47,008 nucleotides of DNA from Burkholderiaceae bacterium (lineage in GTDB: Bacteria; Pseudomonadota; Gammaproteobacteria; Burkholderiales; Burkholderiaceae_C): the NCBI GenBank assembly GCA_028685665.1, contig JAQUDN010000005.1, forward strand, positions 1 through 47,008. Reading direction: 5' to 3'. The notes beneath the pieces were generated by a model. That model made no database searches, was not told the DNA's origin, and saw only the letters and a list, made by a program, of their open reading frames with translations. This document shows positions 1 to 7,649 of this stretch, piece by piece. Each line of letters opens with the position of its first letter. Position 1 is the first letter of the stretch. A program made the translations under genes and the position numbers.

Positions 1-45
1 AATTTTTTTATTTTTTTCAGCTTTTGGTGATCCCTCATTAACTGT

Positions 46-579
46 TTGATCTGTTCTATATCCGGGCTGGAAGCTTTCAATCCGTCTTCCCCACGCCGCG
101 TTGGGCCTGGCCCGGCCTGTCAGCCAGATAAAAAATATCGCGGCGCGGCCGGCAACCTGGCGCTGACCCCCTTGCGCGTGCTGTTCGATGGGCTGGAAGT
201 CGCTGCCAAGGCGGGCAATGCCGTCCGTGCCCGCGAGCGCCTGGCCGCCTTGCCCGCCGCCCTGGCGGCCGTGCGGCAGGCCCTGGCCGAGGCCGACGCC
301 CCTGCGCCGGCCGCGGCCGCGGCGCCCAGTCCGGCAGACCCGTCCTTGAGCGCCGCGCAGCAGGCCGAAGTCCGGCAGGCCCTGGCCCAGCTGGTGCCTG
401 CCTGCCAGGCCGGGGAACTCGCCGATGCCGCCCTGGCCACCCTGGCCGGCCATTTGCCGCCCTCGGCCCTGCAGCCACTGCAGGCCGCCCTGGACCGTTT
501 TGATTTTGAACGGGCCCAACGCTGTCTGCAGGCCTTGCAGGCGCAATGGACGCCCCCTTTGGAGGATATGTCCCCATGA
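46..579 (+). pseudogene. Remnant of an Hpt (histidine phosphotransfer) domain, C-terminal end of a hybrid sensor kinase
   Basis: From about base 139 the frame reads RGAAGNLAL followed by long Ala/Leu helices. This resembles the C-terminal half of an Hpt domain at the end of a hybrid histidine kinase, including the usual second Ala-rich bundle that ends LDRFDFERAQRCLQAL. In intact family members GAAGNL is preceded by an AHTLRG-type segment carrying the phospho-accepting His. Here the preceding residues are PDKKY and no His is present. The first 60 bases are AT-rich, unlike the rest of the window. The only start in frame is a TTG at 46 without a ribosome binding site. I read this as a truncated kinase whose upstream part was replaced by unrelated DNA, or as an assembly edge. 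Its stop overlaps the next gene by four bases (ATGA), as expected of a kinase/regulator operon. Confidence 0.6.
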
Positions 580-1568
580 TTGCCCGGCAAGACAAGCGGC
601 CGACCCTGCTGCTGGTCGATGACGAACCCACCAACCTGCAGGTGCTGCGCCAGATCCTGCAGGCCGACTACCGCCTGCTGTTCGCCACCGATGGCGCCCG
701 GGCCCTGCAGGTCGCACGCGACCAGCAGCCCGACCTGATCCTGCAGGACATCATGATGCCGGCCATGGACGGCTATGCCGTGTGCCGGGCGCTCAAGGCC
801 GATGCGTGCACCGCCGCCATTCCCCTGATTTTCGTGACCGCCCTCAGCGAGGCTTCCGACGAGGCCCTGGGCTTTGAGGTCGGGGCGGTGGACTACATCA
901 CCAAGCCGGTCAGCGCGTCCGTGGTGCGCGCCCGCGTGCGCACCCACCTCTCGCTGGTGAATGCCGAGGAACTGCGCCAGACGCGCCTGCAGATCGTGCG
1001 CTGCCTGGGCCGCGCCTCGGAGTACCGCGACAACGAGACCGGCATGCACGTGATCCGCATGAGCTACTTTGCCCAGCACCTGGCGCTGGCGGCCGGCCAG
1101 GACCCGGCCTGGGCCGAAGCCCTGCTCAACGCCGCGCCCATGCACGACGTGGGCAAGATCGGCATCCCCGACGCCGTGCTGCTCAAGCCCGGCCCGCTCG
1201 ACCCCGAGGAATGGGCCACCATGCAGCGGCACGCCGAGATCGGCGCCGAGATCATTGGCGAGCACCCGGCCGGCGTCCTGCGCATGGCCCGCACCATCGC
1301 CCTGACCCACCACGAAAAATGGGATGGCAGCGGCTACCCCCGGGGCCTGGCCGGCGAGGACATTCCGCTGGAGGGCCGCATCGTGGCGGTGGCCGATGTG
1401 TTCGATGCCCTCACGGCCGTGCGCCCCTACAAGAAAGCCTGGACCGTCGAGGCCGCCCTGGACCATATCCAGGCCCAGGCCGGCCGGCATTTCGACCCCG
1501 AACTCACGCCCCTGTTCGTGGCGCTGGAGCCCCAGTTGCGCAGCATCCAGGCGCAGTGGGTCGATTGA
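576..1568 (+). CDS. Response regulator with HD-GYP c-di-GMP phosphodiesterase domain (RpfG type)
   Basis: The 330-residue protein starts at the ATG at 576, overlapping the upstream stop by four bases. Residues 9 to 125 form a receiver domain: acidic pair D15-D16, phospho-acceptor D58 in LILQDIMMP, the Thr of FVTAL and the Lys of ITKP. Residues 140 to 320 are an HD-GYP domain with HDVGKIGIPD (metal-binding HD) and the later HHEKWDGSGYPRGL, which holds the GYP signature. This architecture degrades cyclic di-GMP when phosphorylated and usually controls motility, biofilm or virulence. The cognate sensor was probably the upstream kinase, of which only an Hpt remnant is visible. If that kinase is truly broken, this regulator may be orphaned or fed by another kinase. 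Confidence 0.93.
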   Translation: MIARQDKRPTLLLVDDEPTNLQVLRQILQADYRLLFATDGARALQVARDQQPDLILQDIMMPAMDGYAVCRALKADACTAAIPLIFVTALSEASDEALGFEVGAVDYITKPVSASVVRARVRTHLSLVNAEELRQTRLQIVRCLGRASEYRDNETGMHVIRMSYFAQHLALAAGQDPAWAEALLNAAPMHDVGKIGIPDAVLLKPGPLDPEEWATMQRHAEIGAEIIGEHPAGVLRMARTIALTHHEKWDGSGYPRGLAGEDIPLEGRIVAVADVFDALTAVRPYKKAWTVEAALDHIQAQAGRHFDPELTPLFVALEPQLRSIQAQWVD

Positions 1569-1599
1569 CCCGGCCCTGAGCGGCTTTCCCCCTGTTCTG

Positions 1600-3294
1600 G
1601 TGGCGGTTCCTGTGGCGGCTTCCCTGCACCGGCGCGATTTTCTGGGCTCGGCCGCCGTGCTCGCCGGTGGGCTGGGCGGTTGCCAGGCCCCTGAGCGGGG
1701 GCTGGAGGGCGGCTTCCACGGCATCGCCCTGGAGCGCGGCCATGCGCTGCGCGACCGGCCGGCCGCCGGGATCGCCCCGGCGCGCGTGCGCCGCACCCGG
1801 GTGCTGATTGCCGGCGGCGGTGTGGCCGGACTGGCGGCGGCGCGGGCGCTGCGCCTGCGCGGCATCGACGATGTCGCGCTGCTGGAGCTCGAAGACGAGG
1901 CCGGTGGCAACAGCCGGGGCGGGGCCGTGGGCGGCATTGCCTGCCCTCTGGGCGCGCACTACCTGCCCCTGCCCGGGGAGGCGGCCAGCGAGGTGCAGGA
2001 CCTGCTCGAAGACTTCGGCCTGCGCCGGCGCATTGCCGGGCGCTGGCAGGTGGACGAACGCCACCTGTGCCACAGCCCCCAGGAGCGCCTGTTTTTTCAG
2101 GGGACCTGGCAGGAAGGCCTGTTGCCGGTGCAGGGCGTCGGCGCCGCCACGCTGGCGCAGTACCGGCGCTTTGCCGGGCTGGTCGAGGCGCTGGGCCGTG
2201 CGGCGCCCTTCACCCTGCCGGTGTGCAAGGCCTGGGGGCAAAAAAGGCCGGTATCGCCCGTCCACCAAGCGTTGGATGCTCTGACTTTTGCATCCTGGCT
2301 CGACCAGCAGGGCCTGGACGACCCGCCACTGCGCTGGTACCTCGACTACAGCTGCCGCGACGACTACGGCGCCGGCAGCGCGCGGGTGTCGGCCTGGGCG
2401 GGCATCCACTACTTTGCCAGCCGCCACGGCTTTCACGCGCCCGGCGAAGACGCCCCCGAGCGCGAGGCCGTGCTCACCTGGCCCGAGGGCAATGGCTGGC
2501 TCACCCGGCGCCTGGCCGCCCCGCTGCAAGCGGCCGGCCAGCTGCACACCGGCTGCAGCGTGCTGCGCCTGGCCGAGGGCCGCCATGGTGTGGAGCTGGA
2601 CGCGTTCGACCATGCCAGCGGACAGGTCACACGCTGGCAGGCCGCGCAGGCCATCGTCGCCCTGCCGGTGTTCGTGGCGGCGCGCGTGCTGCAGAACCCG
2701 CCAGATTTCGTGCGCCAGGCTGCCCAGCGCCTGGCCTGGGCGCCCTGGCTGGTGGCCCATCTGCACATCGACGCCCCGCTGCAGGACCGCCCGGGCGCCG
2801 CGCCCGCCTGGGACAACGTGCTGTTCGCCGACCCCACGCCCGGTGGCCTGGGCTATGTCGATGCCGGCCACCAGCGGCTGGACCCGCGCCCCGCGCCCAC
2901 GGTGCTGAGCTACTACCAGGCCCTGGGCGACCTGCCCCAAGCCCGCCAGCGCCTGGCCACCCGCCCCTGGACCGATTGGGCCGAACCCCTCCTCAACGCC
3001 CTGGCGCTGCCCCACCCCGACCTGCGCGAGCGTGTGACCCGCCTGGAGATCACGCGCTATGGCCACGCCATGTCCATCCCCCTGCCGGGTACCCTGGGTT
3101 TTTTGAGTCAAATTGCCCTGCAAGCCGCGCCCGTCAAGCGCAGTGTGCTATTGAATGGTGAGCGATCTGCCGTGCTGCCCGTCCCCGCCACCGCCCGCCT
3201 GCGCTTTGCCCACAGCGACTGGTCGGGCTACTCGGTGTTCGAGGAAGCCTTTACCCGCGGCCACCATGCGGGGCTGGGGGTGGGGCTGGGGTGA
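1600..3294 (+). CDS. FAD-dependent amine-oxidase-like oxidoreductase, predicted Tat lipoprotein
   Basis: With the GTG at 1600 as start (a GTG at 1612 is equally possible, and neither has a clear ribosome binding site) the protein has 564 residues. The N-terminus shows a twin-arginine-like RRDFLGS, a hydrophobic stretch and a lipobox-like LGGC at Cys28. This suggests Tat export of a folded flavoprotein and lipid anchoring. The Rossmann motif follows near residue 70 (VLIAGGGVAGLAAARAL, with ELE as the ribose-binding acid), then GGNSRGG, typical of NAD(P)-binding_8/amino-oxidase flavoproteins. The substrate cannot be told from sequence. Around bases 3110-3163 the frame runs through a copy of the dispersed AGCTAT repeat, encoding a stretch from SQIALQ to NGERS. 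A second, weaker resemblance lies at about 2235-2300. These insertions may be tolerated surface loops. Confidence 0.75.
   Translation: MAVPVAASLHRRDFLGSAAVLAGGLGGCQAPERGLEGGFHGIALERGHALRDRPAAGIAPARVRRTRVLIAGGGVAGLAAARALRLRGIDDVALLELEDEAGGNSRGGAVGGIACPLGAHYLPLPGEAASEVQDLLEDFGLRRRIAGRWQVDERHLCHSPQERLFFQGTWQEGLLPVQGVGAATLAQYRRFAGLVEALGRAAPFTLPVCKAWGQKRPVSPVHQALDALTFASWLDQQGLDDPPLRWYLDYSCRDDYGAGSARVSAWAGIHYFASRHGFHAPGEDAPEREAVLTWPEGNGWLTRRLAAPLQAAGQLHTGCSVLRLAEGRHGVELDAFDHASGQVTRWQAAQAIVALPVFVAARVLQNPPDFVRQAAQRLAWAPWLVAHLHIDAPLQDRPGAAPAWDNVLFADPTPGGLGYVDAGHQRLDPRPAPTVLSYYQALGDLPQARQRLATRPWTDWAEPLLNALALPHPDLRERVTRLEITRYGHAMSIPLPGTLGFLSQIALQAAPVKRSVLLNGERSAVLPVPATARLRFAHSDWSGYSVFEEAFTRGHHAGLGVGLG
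3110..3163 (+). repeat. Copy of dispersed AGCTAT palindromic element inside a coding gene
   Basis: The segment begins AAATTGCCCTGCAAG and ends GCTATTGAATGGTGAGC. It parallels the copy at 43069-43122, which begins AAATTGGCCTGCAAG and ends with GCTATT...GGGAGC. It lies within the flavin oxidoreductase gene and is read as protein in the sense direction. Confidence 0.5.
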
Positions 3295-3428
3295 AGGGCG
3301 CGGTGGCTTCACCCGGGCTTCAGATTCGGGTTCTACAGTCCACCCACTCCGATGCCCATGTCCATGGGGTGTGCGGAGCCGAGTCACTCCCTCCCGGTGT
3401 TTGATCCCTTCACCCCCGAAAGTCCCCC

Positions 3429-4016
3429 ATGTCCAGCAGCAACGAGTTCTACACCTTCCAGTTCAACGCCACCCAGACCGGCGTGACCCGCCTGACCGAA
3501 GTCGAGGGCCGCAAGTCCCAGACCGAGAACATCGGCAACAGCCGCTTTGACCTCAAGACCGATGCCGGCGCCGTGGTCGAAGTGACCCGCACCGAACTCT
3601 CGCGCAAAGGGTTCCTGGAAACCACCGTGTACCGCGATGCCGACAAGAACGGCCAATTCAACGAAAGCTTCGCGTTCGAAGTGGCCACGTCCCAGGTGGC
3701 GCTCCGCAATCTGGAGCAGTACCAGTTTGATCTGGGCGCCAACGGCACCGTGACCGCCCAGTACGAACTCCAGCGCGGCCAGTGGAAGCTGGACCGCCTC
3801 GACCGCGACGAAACCCTCCAGCAAGTCAGCCTGAACGGCAAGAACTATGTGCTCAAGACCGAGCAGGAAGGCGCTGGCGTCGAGTTCACGCTCTACCGCG
3901 ACGACAACAAGGACGGCATCTGGACCGAAATCGCCGAAGGCGAAAGCAACAGCCTGAGCGTGGACCTCGTGGGCATCCAGGGCTACCTGGCCGCCGCCGA
4001 CGCCCTGATCGGCTGA
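3429..4016 (+). CDS. Unrecognised 195-residue protein, two tandem repeats with calcium-loop-like motifs
   Basis: I do not recognise this family. The protein has 195 residues, no signal peptide and no membrane segment. It is built from two similar units, roughly residues 8-79 and 98-167. Each opens with an aromatic-x-F stretch (FYTFQF, YQFDLG), passes through an LKT segment (FDLKT, YVLKT) and ends in a short acidic loop: YRDADKNGQF (from Y68) and YRDDNKDGIW (from Y156). The loops resemble the DxDxNG core of EF-hand, dockerin or thrombospondin-type calcium sites, so calcium binding is an inference. The absence of an export signal would fit an intracellular protein or a type I/non-classical substrate. 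It is a single-gene unit closed by a strong terminator. No obvious Shine-Dalgarno precedes the ATG. Confidence 0.8.
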   Translation: MSSSNEFYTFQFNATQTGVTRLTEVEGRKSQTENIGNSRFDLKTDAGAVVEVTRTELSRKGFLETTVYRDADKNGQFNESFAFEVATSQVALRNLEQYQFDLGANGTVTAQYELQRGQWKLDRLDRDETLQQVSLNGKNYVLKTEQEGAGVEFTLYRDDNKDGIWTEIAEGESNSLSVDLVGIQGYLAAADALIG

Positions 4017-4058
4017 GCCGGCGTGTTCCCGGTTTTCCGGGGTTGATGCAAAGAAACG

Positions 4059-4095
4059 AAAAGCGCTTGCGGTGCCACACCGCAAGCGCTTTTTC
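4059..4095. terminator. Bidirectional Rho-independent terminator
   Basis: A perfect inverted repeat forms a stem of about 16 bp (AAAAGCGCTTGCGGTG pairing with its complement) around a three-base CCA loop. It is followed by TTTTT on the plus strand and by TTTTCGTTTCTTT on the minus strand. It should terminate both the 195-residue gene and the convergent 5'-nucleotidase gene. Confidence 0.92.
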
Positions 4096-4167
4096 GTGGG
4101 GGCTGCGCGGCGAGGGCCTCCCCGCCCGGGCGCGGTCGGGCGCCCGCCTTGCGCGCCAGTGTCCGGG

Positions 4168-6090
4168 TCAGGGCAGGGCCACACCCGCCTTGGTGGTCAC
4201 CTTCTGGTGCGCATAGTCGCCGGCGGCCGGGCGGCTGATCGTGCCCTTGGCGATCACGTAGTCCACAAAGCTCTGGGTGTAGAGCAGGTAGGTGTTGACG
4301 TAACGGCCTGCGGCGTAGATCGGCTTGAGGGTGTTGTAGCCGTCACCGCCCGCCGCCACGAAGTCGTTGGTCACCAGCACATAGGTCTTGGCGGGGTCGA
4401 TGGCCGTCCAGGCGCCCGTGGTCTTGTTCTTGACCTGCACATTGCTGCAGCGCTGGCCCTTGGCCTTGCTCATGTCCAGATCCCAGCGCAGGCCGGCGGC
4501 GTAAGGGTGGGCACCGTCGGAGGGCACGGCGGCATCCAGGTGGCTGGAGGCGCCGTCTTCGAGGGCGGCGACCACTTCCGAGCCCTTGAGGTCCATCTCG
4601 ACCAGCACGTTCGTGAAGGGCAGCAGCGTGAACGCGGTGTTCATGCTCAGCGTGCCGGCGGCGATCGGGGTGCGCACACCGCCCGCGTTCTGCAGGGCAA
4701 AGTCGGCCCGCTTGCTGGCGCGCAGGAAGGCCTCGGCCACCACCTGGGCGGCATCGCTGCCGCGGGCCAGGGTGTTGGCGGCTTCGCAGCCGGCCGTGCC
4801 GGTGCTGCGGTTGTTGCCGCCGGGCACGCGCATCAGGCACAGGGCTTCGCTGGCCGTGCCGATGGTGATGGCTTTCTGGGCCGTGACCTGGGACGCGTAG
4901 GTGGACAGGGTTTGCGCCGCGGCGGCGTCCGGGGCAGCGACCTTCACGGCGGGGTGGCTGGCCAGCTTGGCGGTCAGGGCCTGGCGCTCGGCATCGGCCA
5001 GGGGCTGCCAGGTGGTGACCTGCTTGCCGGTGGTGTCCGTGGTGATGACGCTGCGCTTGTAGTTGTCGCCGATCACCAGCTGGGCCTTGCCGCCGCACTG
5101 GCTGACGCTGCCCGATTCGTTGAATTTCACATTCATCAGGCCGTAGGCCTTGGCGTATTCCCAGGCCTGGCCGATACACACGGTCTCGCCGGACTTGTTC
5201 TTCACCACCGTGGGGTAGGCGCCGGTGCCTGTGCTCAGGCCCACCGATTTGAAATCGCCCAGCAGGGTGTGTGAGTCGCCGCCGATGATGACGTCCACGT
5301 CGGTCAATTGCGCGGCCAGGGCCTTGTCGCCGTCAAAGCCCAGGTGGGACAGCAGCACGATGTGGCGCACGCCCCGGGCCTTGAGCGCATCAATGGCTTT
5401 TTGCGTGGCAGGGACTTCGTCCAGGAACTGGGTGGTGGCCAGGGGGCGCGAAGAGCTCACGGTCTTGACCCCGGTGCTCACGCCCACGATGCCCACATCC
5501 ACACCATCGATCTTCTTGATGACCGAAGGCTGGAGGTAGCCGGCGGCGCCAGCGGGGGCCAGCGGCGTGCCGGCCTGGGGAACGATGTTGGCCGACACCG
5601 TGGGCGTCTTGCAGGCGCCGCCGTTGGCGGGGTCGGCCAGGGCGTCGAGGAAGCCCTTGAGCACGCCGTCGCCATCGTCAAACTCGTGGTTGCCGGGGGT
5701 GAAGGCATCGAAGCAGATGCTGTTCATCAGCTGCGCGTCGGCCTTGCCCTTGAAGAAGGTGTAGTAGAGCGAGCCGGTGATGGCATCGCCCGCGTGCAGC
5801 TTGAGCAGGTTGGGCGTGGCCGCGAGCGATTTGAACACCGTGGTCTGGCGCGTGAAGCCGCCCAGGTCCACCTGCGTGGGCACGCCGTCCAGCGACAGCT
5901 CGGTGTTCGCGAAGGGTTCGAGCTGGGAGTGGTGGTCGTTGAGGTGGGCAATGTTCAGCTCAATGGGCTTGAAGGTGAGCGGGGCATCGTCGCCCCCGCC
6001 TCCGCAGGCGGTCAAGCCCAGGGACAGGGCGCCCCACAGGGCCAGGCTCAGGGGGTGGCGGGTGAAGGCAGGAGGAGTGAGGGCGTTCAT
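4168..6090 (-). CDS. Secreted 5'-nucleotidase / 2',3'-cyclic phosphodiesterase-type metallophosphatase lipoprotein (UshA-like)
   Basis: The 640-residue protein starts at the ATG whose complement is at 6088-6090. The N-terminus is a lipoprotein signal with lipobox LTAC (Cys29) followed by GGGGDD. The metallophosphatase domain shows the DxH pair in LNDHHS (D52, H54), GNHEFDDGD, LLSHLGFDGD and GGDSHTLLGD, all metal or catalytic motifs of the family. The C-terminal nucleotidase domain carries NAGGVRTPI and AGGDGYN. The family hydrolyses nucleotides in the periplasm to free phosphate and nucleoside for uptake. The gene is divergent from a phytase-like esterase, and a Pho-box-like site with a well-placed -10 lies upstream on its own strand, so phosphate-starvation control by PhoB is likely. 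Confidence 0.93.
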   Translation of the reverse strand: MNALTPPAFTRHPLSLALWGALSLGLTACGGGGDDAPLTFKPIELNIAHLNDHHSQLEPFANTELSLDGVPTQVDLGGFTRQTTVFKSLAATPNLLKLHAGDAITGSLYYTFFKGKADAQLMNSICFDAFTPGNHEFDDGDGVLKGFLDALADPANGGACKTPTVSANIVPQAGTPLAPAGAAGYLQPSVIKKIDGVDVGIVGVSTGVKTVSSSRPLATTQFLDEVPATQKAIDALKARGVRHIVLLSHLGFDGDKALAAQLTDVDVIIGGDSHTLLGDFKSVGLSTGTGAYPTVVKNKSGETVCIGQAWEYAKAYGLMNVKFNESGSVSQCGGKAQLVIGDNYKRSVITTDTTGKQVTTWQPLADAERQALTAKLASHPAVKVAAPDAAAAQTLSTYASQVTAQKAITIGTASEALCLMRVPGGNNRSTGTAGCEAANTLARGSDAAQVVAEAFLRASKRADFALQNAGGVRTPIAAGTLSMNTAFTLLPFTNVLVEMDLKGSEVVAALEDGASSHLDAAVPSDGAHPYAAGLRWDLDMSKAKGQRCSNVQVKNKTTGAWTAIDPAKTYVLVTNDFVAAGGDGYNTLKPIYAAGRYVNTYLLYTQSFVDYVIAKGTISRPAAGDYAHQKVTTKAGVALP

Positions 6091-6128
6091 AGGAGGGGGG
6101 AATGTGACTGACTGAAACAGAACGCCGC

Positions 6129-6162
6129 AGTATTTTGTTTTTGCATGACAGGCTTGTGACGG
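6129..6162 (-). promoter_or_regulatory. Pho-box-like promoter for the 5'-nucleotidase gene
   Basis: On the minus strand bases 6162-6145 read CCGTCAC-AAGC-CTGTCAT: two 7-base repeats with a 4-base spacer, matching the PhoB consensus layout (CTGTCAT repeats, 11-base period). Ten bases further downstream, 6134-6129 reads AATACT, four of six matches to TATAAT, at the spacing expected when PhoB replaces -35 contacts. Confidence 0.65.
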
Positions 6163-6185
6163 CGCCGTCCGGGCTGCCATGCGGG

Positions 6186-6219
6186 GTGTCATGCGTGCGT
6201 CACGGCCCGGCTTCAGACT
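6186..6219 (+). promoter_or_regulatory. Pho-box-like promoter for the phytase-like esterase gene
   Basis: Bases 6186-6203 read GTGTCAT-GCGT-GCGTCAC, again 7-4-7 spacing with the TCA cores in register. Ten bases after it, 6214-6219 reads CAGACT, a weak -10. The site points towards the gene at 6256 and mirrors the site on the other strand. Confidence 0.55.
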
Positions 6220-6255
6220 CTGGCCACTGTGTGTTTTGACCCCTTCCCTCTTGCC

Positions 6256-7632
6256 ATGAACTACCCCTCCATCAAGCAGCTGACTTCGACCATCGCCACC
6301 GTGCTGGCCGTGACGGCCGGTGCCTGGGCGCTGCCCGCTGCAGCGCAACAGGCCTACCCCGCCACCCTGGCCGGCCATGCCGTGCTGCCCGCGCAGACCT
6401 TCATTCCCGCGCCCAAGGACGCACCCGCCGACCTGCGCGTCAGCGGCAAGTTCACCACCGCCGCCCGCGTCGAGAAGATCGGCAGCGTGGAAGGCCAATC
6501 GGTGGGCCGCCCCACCGGCGTGTCGCTGCCCTTCCAGGGCCAGCCGGTGCAGGGCCATTCCGGCATCCAGCGCATGGCCGACGGCAGCTTCTGGGTCCTG
6601 ACCGACAACGGCGCCGGCAACAAGGCCAACTCGCCCGACTTCATGCTGTTCCTGAACCGCTACAAGGTCGATTTCGACAGCGGCAAGTTCCAGCGCCTGA
6701 ACACCCTCTTCCTGCACGACCCGGACAAGAAGGTGCCGTTCCGCATCGTCCACGAAGGCACCAAGCAGCGCTACCTGACGGGCTCGGACTTTGACCTGGA
6801 GAGCTTCCAGATCATTGGCAACACGCTGTGGATCGGCGAGGAATTCGGTCCCTTCCTGATCAAGGCCGATCTCAAGGGCAAGGTGCTGGCCGTGTTCGAG
6901 ACCCAGGTCGATGGCAAGCCCGTGCGCTCGCCCGACCACCCGGCCGTGCGCACCCCCGGCGTGCCTGGCGGCGAGGTCAAGTTCCAGGTGCCGCGTTCCA
7001 AGGGCTTCGAGGGCATGGCCGCGTCCAAGGACGGCCGCAAGCTCTACCCGCTGCTGGAAGGCGCGATGTGGGATGAGACCACCAAGGCCCTGGAAACCAC
7101 GGCCGACGGCAAAAGCTACCTGCGCGTGCTGGAATTCGACGTGCCCACCGAGCAATGGACCGGCCGCTTCTGGAAATTCCCGCTCGAAGCCAAGCACCAC
7201 GCGATTGGCGACTTCAACATGCTGGACGCCACCACCGCGCTGGTGATCGAGCGCGACAACAGCGAAGGCACGCCCGACAAGGCCTGCCCCGCGGGCGTCA
7301 AGCGCACCGACTGCTTCCATGATCTGCCCCAGTTCAAGCGCGTCTACAAGATCGAGATGAACGAGGCGAACGTGGGCGGCGAGGTCCGCAAGATCGGCTA
7401 CATCGACCTGCTGAACATCCAGGACCCGAACCAGCGTTCGCGCAAGCCCTTGACCCATGGCGTGCTGGCCTTCCCCTTCTTCACGATCGAGAACGTGGAC
7501 CGCGTGGACGACAAACACATCGTGGTCGGCAACGACAACAACCTGCCCTTCAGCAGCAGCCGCGACCCGAACAAGGCGGACGACAACGAGCTGGTGCTGC
7601 TCGAAGTCGAGGCCCTGCTCAAGGCGAAGTAA
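6256..7632 (+). CDS. Esterase-like activity of phytase family protein, secreted
   Basis: Starting at the ATG at 6256 (a GTG at 6229 would give nine extra residues ahead of the signal), the 458-residue protein begins with a Sec signal peptide ending near PAAAQQA. The body has the features of the phytase-like esterase family: GHSGIQRMADGSFWVLTDNG, DLESFQI, GEEFGPFLIKADLKG and KGFEGMAAS, probably a beta-propeller. Family members are poorly characterised secreted or periplasmic hydrolases, some linked to phosphoesters. Divergence from a 5'-nucleotidase across two Pho-box-like sites supports a role in obtaining phosphate from organic sources. The exact substrate is not evident. Confidence 0.88.
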   Translation: MNYPSIKQLTSTIATVLAVTAGAWALPAAAQQAYPATLAGHAVLPAQTFIPAPKDAPADLRVSGKFTTAARVEKIGSVEGQSVGRPTGVSLPFQGQPVQGHSGIQRMADGSFWVLTDNGAGNKANSPDFMLFLNRYKVDFDSGKFQRLNTLFLHDPDKKVPFRIVHEGTKQRYLTGSDFDLESFQIIGNTLWIGEEFGPFLIKADLKGKVLAVFETQVDGKPVRSPDHPAVRTPGVPGGEVKFQVPRSKGFEGMAASKDGRKLYPLLEGAMWDETTKALETTADGKSYLRVLEFDVPTEQWTGRFWKFPLEAKHHAIGDFNMLDATTALVIERDNSEGTPDKACPAGVKRTDCFHDLPQFKRVYKIEMNEANVGGEVRKIGYIDLLNIQDPNQRSRKPLTHGVLAFPFFTIENVDRVDDKHIVVGNDNNLPFSSSRDPNKADDNELVLLEVEALLKAK

Positions 7633-7649
7633 GGCACGGCGGCCGGCGT

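Noticed and set aside
1-60. AT-rich start as a possible insertion sequence end or attachment site
   Set aside because: Too short to show terminal inverted repeats or a target duplication. It is only noted as a junction.
2235-2300. Another copy of the AGCTAT element in the flavin oxidoreductase gene
   Set aside because: It has the CGCCCGTCCACC and GCGTTGGATGCTC parts, but the AGCTAT/TAGC palindrome is not preserved well enough to list as a feature.
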